22,422 bases of DNA from Pseudomonadota bacterium (GTDB lineage: Bacteria > Desulfobacterota > Desulfobulbia > Desulfobulbales > Desulfocapsaceae). The notes under the pieces are model-generated. The model was given only the letters and a program-made list of their open reading frames with translations. It was not told the DNA's origin and ran no database searches. Shown here in pieces: positions 15,310 to 22,017 of the stretch; positions within the stretch are counted from its first letter, which is position 1, and every line of letters begins with the position of its first letter. The stretch is from positions 1 through 22,422 of the forward strand of contig JAEYNP010000100.1 in assembly GCA_023412495.1 (NCBI GenBank). Direction: 5' to 3'. The translations under genes and the position numbers were made by a program.

Positions 15310-15828
15310 TCATGCGGATCCAGGCCCTTTCACTCCCTTGAGGCTCGACCCACCTTGGTCGGAGACCTTTTCAATAACACTGAACGAGCCATCGGTTTCC
15401 AATATCACCGCATCGACACTTTCCAACTGGGCCACACCAGCACTCCGGACCGCTGCACGAACCTCGTTTTCGGTGACGCGAGCTTTTCGCAGGGCCCGGG
15501 ACAGGAAGGCACCCCGATACAGCAGCATGATCGGTTCGCCGGTAACCATCTTTTGCACCCACTGGATCCGGACACTCGTCCAGGTCACCGCGAACTGCAG
15601 ACCGATCAAGAGGCCGAAGGCCGCCACCCCGTCAGCCAAGGAGACGCTCTTATTCAATAGGACCGTCGCTAAAGTTGATCCCAAGGCGACGGTGACCACG
15701 AAGTCGAACGCGTTCATCTTGGATAACGTTCGCCTGCCGGAGATGCGCAGAAACACAACGAGGGCAGCATATGCCGGCACCCCGACCACTAGCGTTCGGA
15801 TCAGACTTTCAGTCCCATCAAATAGCAT
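15310..15828 (-). CDS. DUF421 (YetF-like) membrane protein
   Basis: A 172-residue protein with two to three N-terminal transmembrane helices (TLVVGVPAYAALVVFLRISG, then FVVTVALGSTLATVLL, then LADGVAAFGLLIGLQFAVTW) followed by a soluble YetF-type domain (VTGEPIMLLYRGAFLSRALR, TENEVRAAVRSAGVAQLESV). The family is of unknown function. FLRISGRRTLSKMNAFDFVV is the family signature near the first helix. It starts 18 bp after the upstream acetyltransferase gene, so the pair is likely one transcript. The end lacks the longer tail seen in many members. Confidence 0.88.
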   Translation of the reverse strand: MLFDGTESLIRTLVVGVPAYAALVVFLRISGRRTLSKMNAFDFVVTVALGSTLATVLLNKSVSLADGVAAFGLLIGLQFAVTWTSVRIQWVQKMVTGEPIMLLYRGAFLSRALRKARVTENEVRAAVRSAGVAQLESVDAVILETDGSFSVIEKVSDQGGSSLKGVKGPGSA

Positions 15829-15846
15829 TTTCCTATTTCCCTGTTG

Positions 15847-16347
15847 TCATTTGCAGGCTCCTGGCTTTGCGGCAAATTGTGACGGCTTTTCTGGCCTTTT
15901 CTCCATAAAGATAAGGCAGACTTCTGGCGATAGATCCTCTTCACGATATCCTTCGTACCCCAGCTTACGGTAGAGCCGTATATTGTCGACGCTCTTGGCA
16001 CCTGTAAACAATTCGAACCGATCTGCCGTGTAGAAGGTCTTTTCAATGTTTTTCATGAGTGCGCTTCCAATACCTCTTCTCTGGTAGTCTGGGTGAACGA
16101 TGAGCCTGCCAATCAAACAGGTACCGGAGGCAAAAAATCCTCTTACGGAGCCGATGATTCTTCCTTGCCACATAGCCTTTAGAAAAACCTTTGTCTCAAA
16201 TTCAGCTTCAAGCTCTGTCAGAGTCTGTGTGAGAGGCGGCAGACTCTGGTCGTCATAGAGCTTTGCTTCGCTTTGGTATGCAAGCTTCTGCAAAGCGAGA
16301 ATCTCATCGCCATCTGCGAGGCATGCCTCAACTATTGAAATGTCCAT
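15847..16347 (-). CDS. GNAT-family N-acetyltransferase
   Basis: A 166-residue acyltransferase. The core shows FLKAMWQGRIIGSVRGFF, LIGRLIVHPDYQRRGIGSAL with the acetyl-CoA loop QRRGIG, and ELFTGAKSVDNIRLYRKLGY with the late GNAT pattern N..LY...GY. The substrate is unknown. Only a weak ribosome site is seen before the ATG. The intergenic space upstream holds a decayed group II intron 3' end (16369-16424). The DUF421 gene follows closely. Base composition is visibly poorer in GC than the importer genes to the left, which fits horizontal acquisition. Confidence 0.88.
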   Translation of the reverse strand: MDISIVEACLADGDEILALQKLAYQSEAKLYDDQSLPPLTQTLTELEAEFETKVFLKAMWQGRIIGSVRGFFASGTCLIGRLIVHPDYQRRGIGSALMKNIEKTFYTADRFELFTGAKSVDNIRLYRKLGYEGYREEDLSPEVCLIFMEKRPEKPSQFAAKPGACK

Positions 16348-16368
16348 GCAAACGTTTCTCGTTCACGC

Positions 16369-16424
16369 ATCAAAAAGGACGGCCATTCACTCGACCGCCA
16401 CAGATCCCTGCGTGCGATTCATGC
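16369..16424 (-). mobile_element. Decayed 3' end (domains V-VI) of the group IIC intron
   Basis: Read on the plus strand, 16376-16424 follows the intron 3' end at 19276-19330 closely: AGGACGGCCA, then CGACCGCC, then ACAGATCCCTGCGTGCG, with small gaps and substitutions between these blocks. On the minus strand it ends in TTGAT at 16369, equivalent to the TCGAT end of the other copies. It lies between the methyltransferase stop (16442) and the acetyltransferase start (16347). It is a fossil of an older insertion. Confidence 0.65.
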
Positions 16425-16441
16425 CAAACCCAGTAGTCAAC

Positions 16442-17224
16442 CTAACCGATTCTCTTCGTATGCGCTATCCCGCCCTTCTTGAACACATAAATCGCCCACC
16501 CCAGCGTTTCTCGTCCCCACCTCAGATACGCTGTCTTACTCTCACGCACTCGCTTCAGCACGGTCTCCACATCCGGATCATCCCAATGATCACTCGTCCA
16601 GGTTTCCGCGGCATACCACTGTAACCCTTCATATCTATCCCAGTCATCCTGGCTGCTTACCAGTGTGTAGACCGCCTCCAATCCGTACTCTCGCCCGACC
16701 TCTGCATTCTGATAATGTGTTCCGAAGTCGTTTCGCGCCACTCCGATCGCTTCCAGATACTCTCTTTCCGGTTCATGCCGCCAGTACGGCTCTCCCACAA
16801 CGATCCAGCTCTCCGGGGCTGCCATCTTCTGCAGTGCGTCCAATGTGCCTCGATGCCCGCCATAAATCCAACTCGCACCGATGCAGGCTACCAGATCGAA
16901 GCTCTCCAAGGTCTCTGGGACATACTTGGCCCCGTCCATCTCCAAGAAATGGAGTTGGGCATCCGGAACACGTTCTTGATGCTTCTTTTGGACATCAGCA
17001 ATGCAGTAGGGAGAGCAATCAACTCCTGTCCCTGTCACTTGTCGGTACCGCTCTGCAAGCCTGACGAGAAACTCGCCCTTTCCAGTGGCGATATCAAGCA
17101 CGCGTGCCCCAGGATTCAGAGGCAGAAGCGTGATAAGCTGTTCAAGTTTTTCCATACTCATCGGGTTACAGAGAATGTGCTCCCGATGCGTGATGTTAAA
17201 AAACTTCCACATGTCCATGCCCAT
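16442..17224 (-). CDS. Class I SAM-dependent methyltransferase
   Basis: A 260-residue Rossmann-fold methyltransferase. Motif I is RVLDIATGKGEFLVRLA (residues 41-57), then TGTGVDCSPYCIADV for the ribose-binding acidic region and FLEMDGAKYVPETLESFDLV and CIGASWIYGG for later motifs. The substrate is not evident: the general form is shared with small-molecule methyltransferases. AAAGGAG precedes the ATG at 17224 at close spacing; an alternative ATG six bases further in has similar support. The gene follows the second methyltransferase by 97 bp. Downstream is the intron remnant. Its residues are consistent with a working enzyme. Confidence 0.86.
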   Translation of the reverse strand: MGMDMWKFFNITHREHILCNPMSMEKLEQLITLLPLNPGARVLDIATGKGEFLVRLAERYRQVTGTGVDCSPYCIADVQKKHQERVPDAQLHFLEMDGAKYVPETLESFDLVACIGASWIYGGHRGTLDALQKMAAPESWIVVGEPYWRHEPEREYLEAIGVARNDFGTHYQNAEVGREYGLEAVYTLVSSQDDWDRYEGLQWYAAETWTSDHWDDPDVETVLKRVRESKTAYLRWGRETLGWAIYVFKKGGIAHTKRIG

Positions 17225-17321
17225 ATCTCCTTTATCAATGCCAGCCGAACGTGGCCATTACCTGAGGAATTGAGCACTGCGGAATTCCCGTCCGGGTGCA
17301 GGGCAATTTTTCTGTGCCGGC

Positions 17322-18161
17322 CTACGCCTTCCTAGCGATGACTGCAAACTCATTCGAATTTCGATCGTACGGGGTTCCTGCGACGTCCGAATAAACTCCC
17401 TCAATGGAAAATCCCGCCTCGACAAACTCCCTCTCCACGTCCTCCAGAGCAAAATATTGCAGCCAGTTGTATACCGTCCTGGTGCGCTCCGCCTCGACAA
17501 TCGTGTACTTGTCAAGTACAACCTTCTCGCCATGATATATGAACGTATTGAGAAATCCATAGTATTTGTCTGGCGACCAGAATCCATTGAGCAGATTTAC
17601 TTCGTATGTCGCTACCTCTTCCTTTTGATCCAACGCCGCTAGGGAATATACGTCAAGAAGAACTGAGCCGCCCGACTTTAGAATTCTGTGGAATTTGCGC
17701 AGAATCCCCCTTCTTTGCGTTGGGCTGAGGGCGCAGAAGTCGCACATGATCATCAGCACAAGGTTGAAGCGGTCTTCTGTTTCAAAGTCAAGGTAATTCT
17801 GTTTCACGTAGTTGATGTTCAACTGCTCGCGGGCGGCCACCTCCTTTGCGTGCTCGATGGATCTCCCCGAGAAATCAATGCCCGTCACATTCGCCCCGTG
17901 CTTGGCTAATCGCGTTGCGTACAGTCCAGGACCGCAGCCAAAATCCATAATGGTGCTGTCCCTGTTGATATTGAATCGGGACGCTATCCATTCCACCGAT
18001 CGATTGATAAATTCTGCTTTTCTCGATGAAACATCAAGAGCCTCATTGAGGTGAAATGAGAGCATCTGCGCTGACGTATGCTCGTCAGTCCATAGATCGC
18101 TTGCCGTGTAGAATTCGAACGGTTCAGGACGCTCGTTGATTCTCTCTAGCTCTTCAAACAT
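17322..18161 (-). CDS. Class I SAM-dependent methyltransferase
   Basis: A 279-residue methyltransferase, distinct from its neighbour. Motif I is IMDFGCGPGLYATRLA (71-86), with NVTGIDFSGRSIEHAKE for the next motif and FNLVLMIMCDFCALSPTQR for the active-site region. The latter part (SVLLDVYSLAALDQKEEVAT and further) resembles UbiE/Cfa-like small-molecule methyltransferases. The substrate is unknown. Its start lies only 14 bp from attC-like sequence at 18175, so it may be the gene of the next cassette in the array. I found no convincing attC at its 3' side. Confidence 0.88.
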   Translation of the reverse strand: MFEELERINERPEPFEFYTASDLWTDEHTSAQMLSFHLNEALDVSSRKAEFINRSVEWIASRFNINRDSTIMDFGCGPGLYATRLAKHGANVTGIDFSGRSIEHAKEVAAREQLNINYVKQNYLDFETEDRFNLVLMIMCDFCALSPTQRRGILRKFHRILKSGGSVLLDVYSLAALDQKEEVATYEVNLLNGFWSPDKYYGFLNTFIYHGEKVVLDKYTIVEAERTRTVYNWLQYFALEDVEREFVEAGFSIEGVYSDVAGTPYDRNSNEFAVIARKA

Positions 18162-18174
18162 CGTCTCTTTTTCG

Positions 18175-18250
18175 TCACTGTATGTGGAATTAAGCGGGCG
18201 CGGTAGGGAGCGTTGAATAAATAACCGGCATCAATCGCTTTTGCAGTTTA
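18175..18250 (-). repeat. Degenerate attC-like site, close relative of the one at 21208-21291
   Basis: Positions 18184-18203 match 21212-21231 over 20 bases without a mismatch, and the following bases (18204-18240) remain similar. That segment is the L' arm of the intact attC at 21208-21291. The R' end is altered (CACTGTAT where the other has CACTAAC) and the R'' end is lost, so it is probably no longer recombinogenic. It sits between the VOC and methyltransferase genes. Confidence 0.5.
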
Positions 18251-18267
18251 CCAGGCCGAGGGCCTTC

Positions 18268-18334
18268 ATCTACAACGCCCGGCTTAAGAAGGCGCGTCGT
18301 CTTTTTGCCGTCGCCCTTATTGCCGAGGTTAGGC
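18268..18334 (-). repeat. attC recombination site of the VOC cassette
   Basis: On the minus strand it opens with the R'' core GCCTAAC (18334-18328), then an imperfect hairpin, then CTTAAGCCGGGCGTTGTAGATG. That end matches the usual attC ending (CTTAACTC...GCGTTAGATG) with two extra bases in the R' core. The arm pairing is imperfect but clear (GGC..TAAGG with CCTTCTTAAGCC). It lies about 30 bp after the VOC gene stop in the correct orientation for a cassette. Confidence 0.55.
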
Positions 18335-18366
18335 GCCAGTCCGCTGATTTCGCTCTTCCGGCGCGA

Positions 18367-18726
18367 TCATGCAGGCGGGAAGGGCAGGTCGGGCGGCGAC
18401 GCCAGCGTGATGAGGTTGCCGTCGGGATCGCGCAGCTGCGCCAGCGTCGAATAGTCGCCCGGAATGTCGTCCGCGGGCGCGATACCCAGTCCCAACAGCC
18501 GGCGGCGCTCGGCTGCGAGATCGTCGACGTAAAGGAACATCACGCCTTTGCCAGCGATCTCGTTGCTCATCGAAAGCATCAACCCGCCTTGGTCGAAGAG
18601 CTCCCACTGCACCAACGTGTCCATCGGCCGGTAATCCGGTCCACGACCGAGCAGCTTCGTATACCAGCCTTCGGCGGCCACGAGGTCTGCGGTGAGCAAT
18701 GAGGTGTACATCTTCTGCAGCTTCAT
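18367..18726 (-). CDS. VOC-superfamily (glyoxalase/bleomycin-resistance-like) protein
   Basis: A 119-residue single-domain VOC-fold protein. The two beta-alpha-beta-beta-beta modules are YTSLLTADLVAAEGWYTKLL with VQWELFDQGGLMLSMS, and GVMFLYVDDLAAERRRLLGL with TLAQLRDPDGNLITLASPPD; the ending DPDGNLITL is characteristic. Members include metalloenzymes and antibiotic-binding proteins, and the exact role is open. AGGAG precedes the ATG. It is flanked by an attC on its 3' side and by an attC/intron complex on its 5' side, so it is a typical integron gene cassette. Confidence 0.87.
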   Translation of the reverse strand: MKLQKMYTSLLTADLVAAEGWYTKLLGRGPDYRPMDTLVQWELFDQGGLMLSMSNEIAGKGVMFLYVDDLAAERRRLLGLGIAPADDIPGDYSTLAQLRDPDGNLITLASPPDLPFPPA

Positions 18727-18813
18727 TTGTTCTCCTCTTGGCCAGCCTCGGTGTGGCCGATGCCAGCAGTGATAAAGAAGACTCTCATTTTACGAAAGTC
18801 GTGCGAAGTCGCC

Positions 18814-19268
18814 ATCGAAATAGGACGGCCAGTTACCCCTCTTTTGATTGAACTGTCCTACCTCAAGCCAAAAGATTGGAGGAGGTGGAAGGGTCTCCCA
18901 AGTTCCTGACGCTCACTACATGCCACGCTCTTGGACCCCGACAGCCCCTCGGGAATCTCATCATTCGATTCCTCCGTGCTGGCTTCCGATACGTTAACAC
19001 CGTCGCCGACTGCATTATTATTATGACGAGGCTGAATTTGCTTCGGGGAGATACGTCTCCCCTGCGACCTGCAGTGTTCCCTGTGCGCCCCGAAGGAAGT
19101 GCCTTTGGGGTATACGCTTCACGATCTTTGTTCACCGGCCGAAAGCTCCGGCTCCGCCAATCGCGCAACACTCGGTACGGGCTGTTGGTTAGGCTTTGGC
19201 AGATAAAAACTTCCTGCCCAGGAACATAAGCAGGGCACCCTGATAAGCGCCAAACTGCGCTTTTTCAC
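18814..19268 (-). mobile_element. Truncated group IIC intron lacking reverse transcriptase and domain V
   Basis: The minus-strand 5' portion (19268 downward) follows the full copy's 5' end: GTG at 19268-19266, then GCAGTTTGGCGCTTATCAGG, and near-identity (scattered substitutions, a few extra bases) down to about 18845. The full copy matches it from 21207 down to about 20800. It then jumps directly to the last 30 or so bases of domain VI (18838-18814), ending TCGAT. So the reverse transcriptase, the late ribozyme core and domain V are deleted. Without domain V it should not self-splice. It abuts the 3' end of the full copy with one base between. Confidence 0.8.
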
Positions 19269-19269
19269 T

Positions 19270-19342
19270 ATCGAGGTAGGACGGCCAGTTACCCGACCGC
19301 CCCCTCACAGATCCCTGCGTGCGGTTTTCCCGCACAAGGCTC
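19270..19342 (-). ncRNA. Group II intron domains V and VI
   Basis: On the minus strand, domain V starts GAGCC at 19342 and folds as a long hairpin through GTGCGG (19335-19330), an A-rich loop and CCGCAC. Domain VI follows (TGTGAGGGGGCGGTCGGGTA to CCTACCTCGAT) as a GC stem, with the A of CCTACC in the position expected for the branch-point bulge. The third base of domain V would face A rather than the usual U, a deviation. The same sequence recurs identically at 22297-22369. Confidence 0.75.
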
Positions 19343-19374
19343 TTCAGTATTGTTCGCTTCGTACAAGAACATTG

Positions 19375-20724
19375 TCAGTTCCAATAACCGATAATCCTTG
19401 GTCGCGGCAGATTGAACTGCAGCAGCAATTCTGCAAAGCCACGCCAGTTGTAACTCTTACGCTGACTGCGACGGTTTAGCCACTTGAAAACGATGTGTTT
19501 GCTGAGATTGGAAAAGGACTCCAGCATCTTCATATTGCCGGAAACTCCATAATAATTGAAATGCCCCAGGAGTTTTGCCCGGAAGCTTTCCATTATGTCG
19601 ACTATATCCGATGCCAGTCGTTCGAGCTTGATCCACTTCGTTATTGCCGCCAACGCCATCTGAAACTTCGTCTTTGCTGTCTTCATTTTCACCAGGGGCT
19701 TATCCTTTCTGCTGAGTCCCCAGCGGAATTCGAAACCAAGGAATACAAAGCTTTCGCCTCTTTCGGTCTCAAACCGGGTGAACCTGATTGAGCGGGTCTT
19801 TTCCTGCGACAGTTCCAGGTTGAATTTACCCAGTCTATTGCCCATGGCCTGCTCCAGCTTCCGAAGATCGCTACGGCATTGAAAGCAACACACATAATCG
19901 TCAGCGTACCGCATCAACAACGCCTCACCATCGCACCGTGGCTTGACGATCCTGTCAAACCACAGATCGAGCACATAGTGCAGGTAGATATTGGCCAGGA
20001 CTGCCGAGACCACTCCTCCCTGCGGTGTACCCGTGAGCGGATGAATTACGCCTCTATCCTTTTCCAGAATTCCGGCCTTCAGCCATTTCCGGATCAAACC
20101 GATAAAGGACTTGTCTTCTATCCGCTGTTCCAGCATTTTCAGCAGCCAGTCGTGATCGATATTGTCGAAGAACCCTTTGATGTCTGCATCGAAAATCCAG
20201 CCGTATTTGCCACGATGAAGCCTCTGGCTCAATTCCAGGGCGGCTCGTTGCGGACCTTTGCCTCGTCTGTAGCCATGACTGCAGGGCAGAAAATCCTGCT
20301 CGAAGATGGCGTTCAAGATAAAGGCGGCGGCTGTCTGGACCAGCTTGTCCGCTATCACCGGAATACCCAGAGGGCGTTGTTTGCCTCCGGCCTTCGGGAT
20401 AAAGCTACGACGGACCAGTTTAGCTTTGTAGCGCTTTTCTCGAAGGGCCAGCGCTATCTCTTCAATGTTTTCACCTAAGTTTTCCCCGAAATCTTGCCAT
20501 TCAATACCATCCACTCCCGGCGATGCTTTCCTGTTCAGTTGCGGAAAGCACCAGCGCAAGTTCGCCTCATTCAAGAGGCTGTAGAGGTTACCGAATCGGT
20601 GTTTTGGATCTTCCTTTGCCCTTTTCGCTATTCCCCGCAGTGAGGTTGGCATATGTTGGTCAGCCTGTCGAATCTGCATATGTTTCCTTTGCGGCCTGCA
20701 CAATACCGTCATCCCCTTCCCCAT
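19375..20724 (-). CDS. ltrA: Group IIC intron reverse transcriptase/maturase
   Basis: The intron-encoded protein, up to 449 residues, that splices and retrotransposes the host intron. Reverse transcriptase blocks are SFIPKAGGKQRPLGIPVIAD, SHGYRRGKGPQRA, WIFDADIKGFFDNIDHDWLL, TPQGGVVSAVLANIYLH, and the catalytic YADD (LMRYADDYVCCF), then FLGFEFRW. The maturase domain follows (HFNYYGVSGNMKMLESFSNL, KWLNRRSQRKSYNWRGF). There is no HNH endonuclease, as expected for class C. Several starts are possible: the ATG at 20679 has a good AAAGGA site, the ATG at 20712 has GGGGAAGGGG, and 20724 is the longest frame. The frame is complete and no motif is lost, so activity is likely. Confidence 0.93.
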   Translation of the reverse strand: MGKGMTVLCRPQRKHMQIRQADQHMPTSLRGIAKRAKEDPKHRFGNLYSLLNEANLRWCFPQLNRKASPGVDGIEWQDFGENLGENIEEIALALREKRYKAKLVRRSFIPKAGGKQRPLGIPVIADKLVQTAAAFILNAIFEQDFLPCSHGYRRGKGPQRAALELSQRLHRGKYGWIFDADIKGFFDNIDHDWLLKMLEQRIEDKSFIGLIRKWLKAGILEKDRGVIHPLTGTPQGGVVSAVLANIYLHYVLDLWFDRIVKPRCDGEALLMRYADDYVCCFQCRSDLRKLEQAMGNRLGKFNLELSQEKTRSIRFTRFETERGESFVFLGFEFRWGLSRKDKPLVKMKTAKTKFQMALAAITKWIKLERLASDIVDIMESFRAKLLGHFNYYGVSGNMKMLESFSNLSKHIVFKWLNRRSQRKSYNWRGFAELLLQFNLPRPRIIGYWN

Positions 20725-21207
20725 GTGACCGGCATTACCGTCTCAGAGTACTATGAGATGATCTGACTCCCTTCGCTTACTACCCGTCGCGACAGCCTTT
20801 TTGTGATTGAACTGTCCTACCTCCAGCCAACAGACCGGAGGAGGTGGAAGGGTCTCCCAAGTTCCTGACGCTTCTCTCACTACATGCCACGCTCTATGAC
20901 CCCGGCAGCCCCTCGGGAATCTCACCATTCGATTCCTCTGTGCTGGCTTCCGATACGTTAACACCGTCGCCGACTGCATTTTTATTCTGACGAGGCTGAA
21001 TTGCTTAAGGGCGGTACGTCTCCCCTGCGGCCTGCAGTGTTCCCTGTGTACGCTTCACGATCTTTGTTCACCGGCTGAAAGCTCCGGCTTCGCCAATCGC
21101 GCAACACTCGGTACGGGCTGTTGGTTAGACTTTGCCCGATAAGGACTTCCTGCCCAGGAACTTAAGCAGGGCACCCTATAAGAAGCGCCAAGCTGTGCTT
21201 GGCGCAC

Positions 21208-21291
21208 TAACGTGGAATTAAGCGGGCGCGGCAGAGAACATTGAAAAAATACCCGTAGCTTAATCGCGTCCGCTTGAATGACTTGTTGTGC
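21208..21291 (-). repeat. attC site of the HEPN-like cassette, split by the intron in its R' core
   Basis: On the minus strand: R'' core GCACAAC (21291-21285), then AAGTCATTCAAGCGGACGCG, a central loop, CGCGCCCGCTTAATTCCAC, and GTTA, where the intron begins. The TTCAAGCGG arm pairs with CCGCTTAA and carries the extra C on the left arm typical of the top strand of an attC, so cassettes run on the minus strand. The missing GGC of the R' core is found at 18813-18811, beyond both introns, and restores GTTAGGC. Confidence 0.85.
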
Positions 21292-21294
21292 AAT

Positions 21295-21888
21295 TTATTT
21301 ATTAATTTCAATGGCTATTCGGTCGAGTAACTGCTTCGAACGCTCACTAAATAGGCGCTCAAAGCTATCGCGAACCCACATACCAGCAATCGAACAACTA
21401 GACATGTCTTCGTCTGTTATCTGAATGTCGCAGTACGTCTTAGGGTGCGTAAGCCTGTCGCGTGCGACTTTAGCTCTACGAAAATCTTCGTAGTCCAAAC
21501 CTCCAGTGTCCAATTCAAAATCTTGTAGCTCCCATAACCGCGAAGCTAACTTAAACGTGCCCTTAAGATTGTCAAGCAATCCAATGCGATGATCGTCGGT
21601 TCGAAATATTGACAGTGAACCTAGAAGACGAGATTCACGGTCGGATAATGTCGGCGTGATAAAGTCAGTTCGAATATTGGAACGCAACTCGATCTTTATG
21701 ATTTCAATAACGGCTTCAATGTAAACGAAAATCGCACGTACAGTGCACCTTCTAAGGTACTGTGAGCTACGGTTAGTTTCCAGCGTCTCATAAGCAGAAA
21801 TAACGTCGTTATTAAGTTCTGAAAGGAGATCTCCGCTACGAATAAGTCCATCTTTCAATATTGGTGCTTTAGCCACCTTATTCCTCAC
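21295..21888 (-). CDS. HEPN-like hypothetical cassette protein
   Basis: A 197-residue, largely helical protein without a confident family. The segment RAIFVYIEAVIEIIKIELRS followed much later by KVARDRLTHPKTYCDIQITD shows a RDRLTH motif (RxxxxH) of the kind found in HEPN nuclease or ribonuclease domains, so HEPN-like is an inference. The start is GTG at 21888, or the in-frame GTG at 21876, which has GAGG at better spacing. It is bounded by attC sites on both sides (21912-21996 and 21208-21291), so it is a complete gene cassette. Base composition is notably AT-rich compared with the left half of the window, in line with foreign origin. Confidence 0.7.
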   Translation of the reverse strand: MRNKVAKAPILKDGLIRSGDLLSELNNDVISAYETLETNRSSQYLRRCTVRAIFVYIEAVIEIIKIELRSNIRTDFITPTLSDRESRLLGSLSIFRTDDHRIGLLDNLKGTFKLASRLWELQDFELDTGGLDYEDFRRAKVARDRLTHPKTYCDIQITDEDMSSCSIAGMWVRDSFERLFSERSKQLLDRIAIEINK

Positions 21889-21911
21889 TGAAACCTAACA
21901 TTATTCTTAAT

Positions 21912-21996
21912 GCATAACGTCGCCGTTCAGCGGCGGCCCACTGAGTTTTGATCGAAGCGCGGACGGCATGCCGCCCGCTGGAACTGCTGGTTATAC
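21912..21996 (-). repeat. attC recombination site
   Basis: Core sites GTATAAC (21996-21990) and GTTATGC (21918-21912) on the minus strand bracket an 85-bp imperfect palindrome. GTTCCAGCGG pairs with CCGCTGAAC, with the extra C on the left arm, which sets the top strand as minus. GGGCGGCATGCCG forms a second inner palindrome. The next cassette gene on this strand starts about 24-36 bp after it. Confidence 0.8.
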
Positions 21997-22017
21997 AATT
22001 TTTTATCTGGAGGTTTT

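Larger units (their letters stand above)
19270..21207 (-). mobile_element. Complete group IIC (attC-type) intron
   Basis: A 1938-bp retroelement. The 5' end is GTGCGCC at 21207-21201, matching the GUGYG group II start. The ribozyme domains I-III follow to about 20725, then the reverse transcriptase frame (20724-19375), domain V (19342-19310), and domain VI ending TCGAT at 19270 (AY 3' end). The 3' border is set by comparing four copies whose sequences diverge exactly after TCGAT. The 5' border is set by two copies and by the attC core it interrupts: GTTA (21211-21208) lies before it and GGC (18813-18811) after the tandem pair. The reverse transcriptase is intact, so the element is potentially active. 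Confidence 0.85.

Noticed and set aside
17225..17321. Possible attC between the two methyltransferase genes (CCACGTTCGGC)
   Set aside because: It resembles the R' end of the attC at 21208-21291 but no R'' core or arm complementarity is visible. It might be a remnant, but I cannot support it.
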